Shown: positions 1 through 6,110 of the stretch, in pieces | How the letters are laid out: every line of letters begins with the position of its first letter | Numbering within the stretch: position 1 is the stretch's first letter | DNA from: TMED109 sp015660425 | Lineage (GTDB): Bacteria > Pseudomonadota > Alphaproteobacteria > TMED109 | Direction of reading: 5' to 3' | Assembly (NCBI GenBank): GCA_029936295.1 | Contig: JAPYTH010000051.1 | Span: forward strand, 1-6,132 | Length of the DNA: 6,132 nucleotides | Position numbers and translations under genes: made by a program | The notes under the pieces: model-generated | Database searches by the model: none | The model's input: the letters and a program-made list of their open reading frames with translations, nothing else | Told to the model about the DNA's origin: nothing

Positions 1-86
1 CCTCTCACTAACGTTGGAAAGAGAATTCTTAAAATTATTAATACTGCAGCAATGATGATTAATTTTATTAAAGCCATAAAGAACAT
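1..86 (-). CDS. Small membrane protein, N-terminal part, cut by the window edge
   Basis: The minus strand opens with ATG at 84-86 and stays open for 28 codons to the window edge. The peptide begins MFFMALIKLIIIAAVLIILR and is followed by ILFPTLVRG. Residues 4 to about 24 form a very hydrophobic stretch rich in Ile, Leu and Ala, interrupted by one early Lys and ended by Arg. This looks like a membrane-spanning segment or an uncleaved signal anchor. A TAGGA ribosome-binding sequence lies 9 bases upstream and overlaps the stop codon of the preceding gene, so the start is well supported. The gap to that gene is only 11 bases, making this the next gene of the same operon. The family is not recognisable from 28 residues: it could be a one-helix small protein or the first helix of a transporter or larger membrane enzyme. 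A second Met at residue 4 is a less likely start because no ribosome-binding site fits it. Confidence 0.6.
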   Translation of the reverse strand, partial: MFFMALIKLIIIAAVLIILRILFPTLVR

Positions 87-95
87 GTAACGTAA

Positions 96-99
96 TCCT
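96..99 (-). promoter_or_regulatory. Ribosome-binding site of the left-edge membrane protein
   Basis: AGGA on the minus strand lies 9 bases before the ATG at 84-86 and overlaps the TAG stop (98-100) of the upstream gene. This arrangement suggests ribosomes finishing the upstream gene can start the next one, and it supports reading the short open frame at the edge as a real gene. Confidence 0.5.
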
Positions 100-1183
100 A
101 TTGTTTGTTTTTTGAATATAACTCTTGAATATAATCTGCAGCAAAACCCTCATATATTTCTTGTCCCATTTTAAAAAATTTTGCTTCTTCATCTTTTACG
201 TCTCTAAAATAATTAGCAGGCCTTCCTGCAAATATGGTATTAGCTTTAACAACTGTATTTGCTGTAACAATTGCTCGTGCTCCTACAAAAGCATTCTCTT
301 CTATTATTGCCCCATCTTCAATAGTACACCCCATACCAATCAAACAATTATCTCCAATATTACCAGCTCCTAGTCTTACGTTATGGCCTACTGTAACTCT
401 TTCTCCTATTATCAAAGGTTTGGTATTAACATCTATTATTGTATTATCTTGGATATTCGAGCCTTTACCAATTGAAATACTTCCGCCAGGTAAAGAAGAA
501 AGAACTGTTGCAAACCATATACTAGCTCTATCTTTAACAATTATATCTCCCCTAATAATTGCATCAGGGGCTACAAAAGCCTTAGAACTAATGTTTTCTA
601 TTCCTTTATTATAATTTACCCATGGCTCTATACCTAATTCCGCTAAAGGATCATCCCCATCTAATTGCGATCTTACCAAACTTTTATTTAAATCAATATT
701 AGCTAAAATTTCTGATTTAAATTTCTCGTATTCTCTGTTTTCTACTATTCTAATTACCTTAGCTGGTGCTCCAGAAATTAATGAATTATTTGGAAAAGTT
801 TTTCCTGGAGAAATTAAAGAGTTAGCCGAAATAATACAATTATCTCCAATGTCAGAGCCGTCCATTATAATTGCTTGGTCACCAATAATTACAGACTTGC
901 CAATCTTACAAGCATGCACTAAGGCAAATCTTCCGACTATGGAATAATCTCCAATATAAGAACCCATAAAATCACTGGCCACATGAACGGTACTTCTTTC
1001 CAAAAAAGTAACGTCTTCTCCAACCAGAATTTCAGCACCATCTCCCCGCAAAACAACTCTATCTCTCAGTATATTTTTTGATCCTAAAACTGTATTTCCT
1101 ATTACGGTAGCTGTTGAAGCTAAGGTGCAATCTTTTTTAATTTTAGGAAAATGCTCTTTATAAGGAATCAAACCTAAATTCAA
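98..1183 (-). CDS. Tandem gamma-carbonic-anhydrase-like (left-handed beta-helix) protein
   Basis: The 361-residue protein has two hexapeptide-repeat domains, about residues 20-147 and 198-327, joined by a charged linker (about 148-197). Each has the isoleucine/valine-glycine periodicity of a left-handed beta-helix and ends in a family-typical G-[AR]-P-A motif (138-141 and 320-323). A single gamma-carbonic anhydrase is usually about 170-200 residues, so this is a duplication or fusion. By alignment to the Cam-type zinc site, the N half has His67, Arg85 and His90 at ligand positions 1-3, and the C half has Asp251, His267 and Gly272. The N half keeps an RGD (46-48) but lacks NIQD; the C half keeps NIQD (243-246) but has SSL (229-231) in place of RGD. 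Neither half has a full active site. The start is TTG, overlapping the TGA of the upstream gene by four bases; no ATG lies in frame before residue 73. Relatives include carbonic anhydrases, the thioesterase PaaY, CaiE and acyltransferases. The fold is secure, the reaction is unknown. Confidence 0.88.
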   Translation of the reverse strand: MNLGLIPYKEHFPKIKKDCTLASTATVIGNTVLGSKNILRDRVVLRGDGAEILVGEDVTFLERSTVHVASDFMGSYIGDYSIVGRFALVHACKIGKSVIIGDQAIIMDGSDIGDNCIISANSLISPGKTFPNNSLISGAPAKVIRIVENREYEKFKSEILANIDLNKSLVRSQLDGDDPLAELGIEPWVNYNKGIENISSKAFVAPDAIIRGDIIVKDRASIWFATVLSSLPGGSISIGKGSNIQDNTIIDVNTKPLIIGERVTVGHNVRLGAGNIGDNCLIGMGCTIEDGAIIEENAFVGARAIVTANTVVKANTIFAGRPANYFRDVKDEEAKFFKMGQEIYEGFAADYIQELYSKNKQ

Positions 1184-2535
1184 TTTTTTTGATTTTCTAA
1201 AAATTCAGCTTCCATTTCTTTTCTTAAGATATAAGCATTAGATTCTGGAATAGTACTGACATCATTTTGTGAAATAACTTGGCCTTCTGAAACATCTTTT
1301 AAAAGTTTAACATTATGCGCTAAGCCTATAGGCAACGCCTTCAAAGAAATAGATTTCGCCGCAGGTAATAATTTTCCCCACACAGTTGTGCCTCCTTCAC
1401 CGTCTAACAGTTCTCCTGCCTTTAAATTTTTTTTTGCAACAGACACTGCATCTCCAGAAAATGCTTTCGTTGCTCCGGTAGATTTTTTATCTAATAAAGC
1501 CGTGGCTACACTAAAACCTAATTCCGAACCAATTAAATGGATCGGCCTCCACAATGCAGCATACTGCCCACTATCATCAACAGGCACTCCGTATTCTCTA
1601 AAACATTGTTCTGTATAATATGAATCCGATTTAAATACGACAAAAACGCCCCAACGTAAATTATCCGGTATTTCCGTTCCATCTCTTTCTAATGACGAAA
1701 CAACTTCAACTGTTCCTGAATTTGCTAATACCCCACCAAACTCTTTAGGTTTTAAAACTTGCGAAAGCATAGAAGTTCCAACTGCTGGAAAAAGTAACCC
1801 GTCATCTGGTACACCTAATCCTGTAGCATTAGCAAGAGCACCCATTTCAATAGCTGATTTTGTACCATCTAAAAAGGAATTAAACATCTTAGGATTTAAC
1901 CCACCGGCTGCCGCTTCTTGCGTACTTAAACCATAATAATCCCAAACCGTAGATGGCGTACTTGAATGATATTTTGGTAAATATTTTGTTCCTTTACCAG
2001 CACATACAATTTCAAAACCTGAACTTTTTACTCGCTCTATAAGCTCACAAATTAAAGCCGGTTGATCCCCATAAGCCATAGAACATACAACCCCAGCTTC
2101 ATTTGCTCTTTTTATGATTGCCGCCCCACATAAAACATCCGCCTCAACAGTCACTAAGACAACGTGAGATTTAGCTTTAAAAGCTGCGAGACAATGATCA
2201 ACTCCTGCCTCTGGATTTCCTGTGGCTTCAATTACTAAATCTAGTTGTTCACATTGTGCTAACTCTATACCTGAATCCGTAAACCATATTTCATTTGATG
2301 ATATAGCCTCGTCAATTCCTGATATATTTATGTCTTTTTCAAAACTTGCCGTTCTTAAAGCGTCTTCTGCACGTTTAAAATCCAGATCTGCTATTGCAGC
2401 AATATGAAAACCTTGTGTGCTATTTGCTTGAGAGAGAAACATAGTGGCAAACTTTCCTGCTCCTATCACACCCACACGAAATGACTTACCTTCTTCCTGA
2501 CGCTTTAATAATCTATCTGCTAAATCTAAATTCAT
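1180..2535 (-). CDS. Homoserine-dehydrogenase-like NAD(P) oxidoreductase with SAF domain
   Basis: A 451-residue cytosolic protein with no signal peptide. Residues 20-30 form a Rossmann dinucleotide-binding turn (VGVIGAGKFA), with a second strand ending in Asp50, which would favour NAD(H) if that residue contacts the ribose. The VIEATGNPEAG segment (101-111) is the typical second cofactor-side motif of homoserine/aspartate-type dehydrogenases. The central part (about 150-345) carries conserved-looking Gly, Lys and Tyr residues such as AGKGTKYLPKYH (179-190). Residues about 355-427 resemble a SAF domain, as in antifreeze-like and FlgA/altronate dehydratase proteins. This layout matches the predicted homoserine dehydrogenases grouped as COG4091; that group name is from memory. 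True homoserine dehydrogenases have no SAF domain, and no methionine/threonine pathway genes are nearby, so a different alcohol or sugar-acid substrate is likely. ATG start with AAGAGA three bases upstream, 19 bases after the dioxygenase gene. Its TGA overlaps the next start. Confidence 0.85.
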   Translation of the reverse strand: MNLDLADRLLKRQEEGKSFRVGVIGAGKFATMFLSQANSTQGFHIAAIADLDFKRAEDALRTASFEKDINISGIDEAISSNEIWFTDSGIELAQCEQLDLVIEATGNPEAGVDHCLAAFKAKSHVVLVTVEADVLCGAAIIKRANEAGVVCSMAYGDQPALICELIERVKSSGFEIVCAGKGTKYLPKYHSSTPSTVWDYYGLSTQEAAAGGLNPKMFNSFLDGTKSAIEMGALANATGLGVPDDGLLFPAVGTSMLSQVLKPKEFGGVLANSGTVEVVSSLERDGTEIPDNLRWGVFVVFKSDSYYTEQCFREYGVPVDDSGQYAALWRPIHLIGSELGFSVATALLDKKSTGATKAFSGDAVSVAKKNLKAGELLDGEGGTTVWGKLLPAAKSISLKALPIGLAHNVKLLKDVSEGQVISQNDVSTIPESNAYILRKEMEAEFLENQKN

Positions 2536-2554
2536 TAATCTCTTACAAAAATTT

Positions 2555-3325
2555 TTATTTAAAACAAGAATCTTCTACACAGGTAATAGGTGTAAAATCT
2601 CTATGCGCTATATAGTCTGGTCTACTAAATTTTCTAATATAATTACTCGTTCTATTTAACGATATATAAACTATTGTTCTATTCCATGGAGACATATTAG
2701 AAGGAGATCCATGTACTAAGGTAGAATCAAAAATAATCATTGATCCTGCTTTTCCCTCAGGAGCAATAATGCCTCCTTTATCCACGAGCTTAGATATAGT
2801 CTCATTGTTTATTGTCCATAAAGGGTAAGACGTAGTGGTCACATCATGCTTCGCTTCAATATAACCTTCTCTATGCGACCTAGGTATAAAATTTAGTGGT
2901 CCATTAAATTGCGTAACATCATCTAAAAATAATCCTACATTAAGTGCTAAACCTTCTGGCATTTCATCATCATTTTTCCAAGTACCATAATCTTGATGCC
3001 ACTGCCATAAGTCTCCATCAAATGCTTCCTTGGCATTAATTTTAAATTGATGAATGTAAACTTCTCCCCCTAGAAGTTGCATTGCTGGCTTAACTATACG
3101 CGGATGACGAGACAGATCTGAATATACATTACTCAAAGTATGAGCGGCAAAAACAGTCCTAATAGCTTTACCATCTTTTTCTTTTTGAACTTCTTCTCTA
3201 TCTAGACTATACATCTTAGGTAGTTCGTCATTCATTTTTCTTACTTCATCTGCATCAAATACATTTTCTATAAATACATACCCTAATTCTTTAAATGACT
3301 TAATTTGATCTGCTGATAATTTCAT
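2555..3325 (-). CDS. PhyH-family Fe(II)/2-oxoglutarate-dependent dioxygenase
   Basis: A 256-residue protein of usual length for the phytanoyl-CoA dioxygenase (PhyH) family, which hydroxylates small molecules using iron, O2 and 2-oxoglutarate. The iron triad is visible: His110 and Asp112 in WQWHQDYGTW (107-116) and distal His205 in TLVHGSPSN (202-210). Arg216, eleven residues later, sits where the family binds the 2-oxoglutarate carboxylate. The block LDDVTQFNGPLNFIPRSH (134-151) is typical of members acting on amino acids or amino-acid-like compounds, the branch that includes ectoine hydroxylase and some proline hydroxylases. It lacks the exact ectoine hydroxylase signature, so that name is not given. 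No signal peptide: a cytosolic enzyme. Second gene of the operon, 21 bases after the transpeptidase and 19 before the dehydrogenase. Two cysteines near the C-terminus (249 and 254) are unusual for the family, with no known role. Family assignment is firm; substrate is unknown. Confidence 0.9.
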   Translation of the reverse strand: MKLSADQIKSFKELGYVFIENVFDADEVRKMNDELPKMYSLDREEVQKEKDGKAIRTVFAAHTLSNVYSDLSRHPRIVKPAMQLLGGEVYIHQFKINAKEAFDGDLWQWHQDYGTWKNDDEMPEGLALNVGLFLDDVTQFNGPLNFIPRSHREGYIEAKHDVTTTSYPLWTINNETISKLVDKGGIIAPEGKAGSMIIFDSTLVHGSPSNMSPWNRTIVYISLNRTSNYIRKFSRPDYIAHRDFTPITCVEDSCFK

Positions 3326-3336
3326 TTTTTTTACGT

Positions 3337-3342
3337 CCCCCC
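3337..3342 (-). promoter_or_regulatory. G-run ribosome-binding site of the dioxygenase gene
   Basis: Six consecutive G on the minus strand, preceded by TTA, stand 11 bases before the dioxygenase ATG (3323-3325), followed by a run of A. In such AT-rich DNA a six-base G run is conspicuous, and its only obvious role is pairing with the 16S rRNA 3' end. It lies within the 21-base spacer after the transpeptidase stop and supports the chosen start, though the spacing is longer than optimal. Confidence 0.45.
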
Positions 3343-3346
3343 TAAT

Positions 3347-5110
3347 TTATAAACCAAAGGCAGAACCTTCTCTTCTTTGATCGGCAATACCATGTAAATT
3401 TTCCATATAATCTTTATATATAATATGTAACCCGCTTGTCATACTTTTTCTATTAATTTTATGCCCTTTATTTTCTAACGACTTGGATAATATATCACCA
3501 ATTACTCCTTCTTCAATATCCGATTTAAAACCTCTATTACATATATTTGGAAACTCTGTAACTTTTTCTGGTGATATATTTAAATCTATCATCCTGACTA
3601 AAGATGCTGCTACGTAACATATTATCTGAGAGCCACCTGGGGACCCTAACACAATTTTTAATTCTCCTTTGGCATCAAATACTAATGTAGGAGACATAGA
3701 AGAGCGTGGTTTCTTTTTTCCTTCTGGTCGATTAGCAATTAAGTTTCCTTTTTCATCTTTTGGATAGAAAGAAAAATCAGTCATTTGATTATTTAATAAA
3801 AATCCAGATGTCATGAGGCCACTTCCAAACATAAATTCTATGGAAGATGTAAGAGCTAGGGCGTTTCCATATTTATCTATGATAGATATATGAGTTGTTG
3901 AAGGTTTTTCACTAGTAGAATCTATTCCTAAATGTCTTGCGTGGTAATTCTTAAATTCTCCTTTTTCAGGATTAGTAATAATGCTAGTTTTATTAATTAA
4001 TTTAGACCTGTCTTTCAAATATTGGGTATCTAACATTTCATTTATAGGCACATTAATAAAATCACTATCTGCAATATAATATCCTCTATCTGTATAAGCT
4101 AATTTTGAAGCTTCTAAAAATAGATGCCAGACTTCAGAATCATTAGGGTTATCTGAAGTTAATTCAAAATTATTTAAAATTCCTAAAATCTGTAAAACAG
4201 TTATACCACCTGAACTTGGAGGACCCATTCCACAAATTTTCCATTTTCTATAGTTTCCACATACAGGCTTCGTAAGTATTGGGTTTACAAAACTAAAATC
4301 TTCTTTAACCATAAGACCTGGATTAGCTATACGGCTCGTGACAGTTGACAATATATCATCTGCTATTTTTCCATTTAACATAGCTTTAGAACCCGTATCT
4401 CTAATTATTTTTAAACTTTCCGCATATTTTTTATTTTTCTTAAGATCACCTGATTTTAGCCCTCCATTATCAATATTAAAATATTCTCTTGCCGTTTTTT
4501 GATTCTTTAAATGAGGTGCTCTAGAAATAAGTTTTTCTAACCTCTTTCCAACTATAAAACCCTCTGTAGATAAAGTAATGGCATCTTCAAACAGTACGTT
4601 CCAAGGCATTTTTCCATGTCTACTATGTACTTTTTCCAGCATAGACACTAAGGCAGGAACTCCAACTGCTAATCCGCCCGACACCGCCTCTATAAAACCT
4701 TTCTTTTTCCCATTAGAATTTAGAAAAACATCTTCAAAAAAATTCATAGATGCTTTTTCTCGTCCATCCCAAGCATAAATATTCTTAGTTTTTGCATCAT
4801 AATATAAAATAAATGCTCCTCCACCTATACCTGAAGACTGTGGCTCTACTAGATTTAAAACCATTTGTGCTGATATAGCTGCATCGATTGCAGTTCCGCC
4901 TGCTTCTAATATACGTTTTGCTGATGAAGTTGCTCTGGGATCAGCAGTAACTACCATAAATTTTTTAGCTACACTGTACTTAGCATTTCCAATATTACCT
5001 ATCTTTCCCTCAGGAGAAGTCTTATAATCATCGGCTCCATCCGTGGCGAATAAAAGTTTATTGTTTAATAAAATTGCTAAGAATAAAGTAATAATCATTT
5101 TATAATTCAT
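3347..5110 (-). CDS. ggt: Gamma-glutamyltranspeptidase / glutathione hydrolase, exported
   Basis: A 587-residue full-length member of the Ntn-hydrolase gamma-glutamyltranspeptidase family, which transfers or hydrolyses the gamma-glutamyl group of glutathione and related compounds, usually in the periplasm. Residues 1-22 form a signal peptide: Met-Asn-Tyr-Lys, a hydrophobic core (5-15) and a likely cut after LLFA. The precursor self-cleaves before the nucleophile Thr405 in STTHIS (404-409), giving a large and a small subunit. Other family residues are present: Arg117 in DGRE for the glutamyl carboxylate, GPPSSGG (296-302), SIE..FGSG (423-431) with Glu425 where E. coli has Asn, NNQMTDFS (440-447), SSMSPT (470-475) and GSPGGSQ (489-495). 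Cys284 and Cys293 could form a disulfide in the periplasm. Start ATG has AAGAG six bases upstream. First gene of the minus-strand operon, facing panC across a 127-base spacer. A family acylase with another substrate is possible, but the substrate residues fit a genuine transpeptidase. Confidence 0.93.
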   Translation of the reverse strand: MNYKMIITLFLAILLNNKLLFATDGADDYKTSPEGKIGNIGNAKYSVAKKFMVVTADPRATSSAKRILEAGGTAIDAAISAQMVLNLVEPQSSGIGGGAFILYYDAKTKNIYAWDGREKASMNFFEDVFLNSNGKKKGFIEAVSGGLAVGVPALVSMLEKVHSRHGKMPWNVLFEDAITLSTEGFIVGKRLEKLISRAPHLKNQKTAREYFNIDNGGLKSGDLKKNKKYAESLKIIRDTGSKAMLNGKIADDILSTVTSRIANPGLMVKEDFSFVNPILTKPVCGNYRKWKICGMGPPSSGGITVLQILGILNNFELTSDNPNDSEVWHLFLEASKLAYTDRGYYIADSDFINVPINEMLDTQYLKDRSKLINKTSIITNPEKGEFKNYHARHLGIDSTSEKPSTTHISIIDKYGNALALTSSIEFMFGSGLMTSGFLLNNQMTDFSFYPKDEKGNLIANRPEGKKKPRSSMSPTLVFDAKGELKIVLGSPGGSQIICYVAASLVRMIDLNISPEKVTEFPNICNRGFKSDIEEGVIGDILSKSLENKGHKINRKSMTSGLHIIYKDYMENLHGIADQRREGSAFGL

Positions 5111-5237
5111 ATTAAACTCTTTTTAAAATTTTCTTGCACCTCATCTATAATGGCTTTATTAGATAGTTATTTATTAAGCAACGATACGATAAATATTATA
5201 ATTAATACAATGAATTTATTTGAATTGGTATATTAGA
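5111..5237. promoter_or_regulatory. Divergent intergenic region between the ggt operon and panC
   Basis: This very AT-rich 127-base spacer must hold the promoters of both the leftward operon and rightward panC. For panC a perfect TATAAT is visible at 5197-5202. For the leftward operon the best minus-strand candidate for a -10 is TATAGA (5144-5149), a four-of-six match with no convincing -35 at standard spacing; a TTGCTT at 5176-5181 is the other candidate element but is too far from it. No clear inverted repeat for an operator, riboswitch or hairpin was seen by eye. AAGAG at 5117-5121 (minus strand) is the ggt ribosome-binding site. Confidence 0.6.
5174..5202 (+). promoter_or_regulatory. Candidate sigma-70-type promoter of panC
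   Basis: A perfect TATAAT (5197-5202) follows TTAAGC (5174-5179), which matches TTGACA at only three of six positions, with a 17-base spacer. Transcription would begin near 5209, giving a leader of about 30 bases before the panC ATG at 5238. In DNA this AT-rich a perfect -10 can occur by chance, so the case rests mainly on its position. Confidence 0.35.
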
Positions 5238-6092
5238 ATGAGTGTTGAAATAGTTAGAGATTTAAGGGGTCTACATACATCTATAGCAAGACATAGAAAT
5301 GGCCCTCTTAATACTGCTGCTTCTTTGGCAATTGTCCCAACCATGGGAGCAATCCATAAAGCACATGAAAAACTTATAATGGAAGCTAAAAGAAATGCTG
5401 ATATAGTGTTAGCAACAATTTTTGTCAATCCCATGCAATTCGGAAAAAACGAAGATTTCAATAAATACCCAAAGTCTGAAGAAGAAGATATTAAACGTCT
5501 TGAATCTAAAGGGTGTAATATAATATATATCCCTAATGTAGAAACTATTTATCCAGACGGATTTGATTTATCTATAAATGTGCCAAAACTTAGTTCTATT
5601 TTATGTGGAAAAAAAAGGCCTGCTCACTTTGAAGGTGTTTGTACAATTGTTACTAAACTACTTCTTCAATCTGGTGCAGATTATGCGGTCTTTGGAGAAA
5701 AAGACTATCAGCAGCTATTAATTATTAAACGCTTAGTTAAAAACTTAGATATTCCATGTCAAATACTACCTATAGAAACTGTCAGAGATGAAAATGGTTT
5801 AGCCATATCTTCTAGGAACCAATATCTTAATACTAAAAATAGAAATATTGCTAATAATATTAATAAAATTATGAAAAATGCTGCAGATAATTATAAAAAC
5901 AAAGATATAGAAAGCACAATTAACTTAGTCAAAAATAATTTTCTAGATTCAGGCATTAAAAAAATAGATTATGTAGAAATTAGAAAAGGCGAAAACTTAG
6001 ATGTTATAAGTAATAATGATAAATCTAATGCAAGATTATTTATTGCTGTATATATTAGTGATACAAGATTAATAGATAATATTAAGTTATAA
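5238..6092 (+). CDS. panC: Pantoate--beta-alanine ligase (pantothenate synthetase)
   Basis: Joins pantoate and beta-alanine with ATP, via pantoyl-adenylate, to give pantothenate, the precursor of CoA; cytosolic. The 284-residue product has the family's usual length. Visible signatures: the HIGH-type motif PTMGAIHKAH (34-43) with His40 and His43, FVNPMQFG (62-69) with Gln67, RPAHFEGVCT (127-136), FGEKDYQQL (152-160) with Lys155, Asp156 and Gln159, and the ATP-phosphate loop ISSRN (190-194). By family knowledge these bind ATP and pantoate. The usual H-x-G-H is here H-K-A-H, with Ala42 replacing a nearly invariant Gly. The chosen start is ATG at 5238; a TTG at 5220 would add six residues (MNWYIR) with no family resemblance. 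The ribosome-binding site is weak either way. The C-terminal part after residue 195 is rich in Asn and Lys, in keeping with the AT-rich genome. It diverges from the ggt operon and is followed 18 bases later by a tRNA gene; panB is not next to it here. Confidence 0.95.
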   Translation: MSVEIVRDLRGLHTSIARHRNGPLNTAASLAIVPTMGAIHKAHEKLIMEAKRNADIVLATIFVNPMQFGKNEDFNKYPKSEEEDIKRLESKGCNIIYIPNVETIYPDGFDLSINVPKLSSILCGKKRPAHFEGVCTIVTKLLLQSGADYAVFGEKDYQQLLIIKRLVKNLDIPCQILPIETVRDENGLAISSRNQYLNTKNRNIANNINKIMKNAADNYKNKDIESTINLVKNNFLDSGIKKIDYVEIRKGENLDVISNNDKSNARLFIAVYISDTRLIDNIKL

Positions 6093-6110
6093 ATATATTT
6101 ATTATTATAT

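Noticed and set aside
125..614. Two plus-strand open frames antisense to the tandem beta-helix gene
   Set aside because: They lie wholly inside a well-supported gene, have no family resemblance and their Ile/Ser/Pro-rich content is a by-product of the hexapeptide repeats on the other strand.
98..1183. Calling the beta-helix protein a plain carbonic anhydrase
   Set aside because: Neither half has all three zinc-binding His, so activity cannot be assumed without a mixed-interface site.
1388..2407. Two plus-strand open frames (1388-1618, 2222-2407) antisense to the dehydrogenase gene
   Set aside because: Low-information sequences inside a conserved gene, with no start signals or domain features.
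2555..3325. Naming the dioxygenase ectoine hydroxylase (EctD)
   Set aside because: The core motif reads WHQDYGTW rather than the WHSDFETWH-type ectoine hydroxylase signature, and no ectoine synthesis genes are adjacent.
4578..4778. Plus-strand open frame antisense to the transpeptidase gene
   Set aside because: Falls inside the conserved large-subunit region of the transpeptidase and shows no independent coding features.
5210..5236. Eight-codon leader frame (MNLFELVY) ending one base before the panC ATG
   Set aside because: No ribosome-binding site and no run of regulatory codons; short frames like this are common by chance in AT-rich DNA.
5220..5237. TTG at 5220 as the start of panC
   Set aside because: It adds six residues (MNWYIR) unlike PanC N-termini and has no ribosome-binding site; ATG at 5238 gives the usual length of about 284 residues.
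5216..5461. Minus-strand open frame antisense to the start of panC, with a hydrophobic stretch
   Set aside because: Overlaps the conserved catalytic part of PanC; the hydrophobicity mirrors the codons on the opposite strand.
6093..6110. Rho-independent terminator after panC
   Set aside because: Only 18 AT-only bases with no GC stem separate panC from the tRNA gene.
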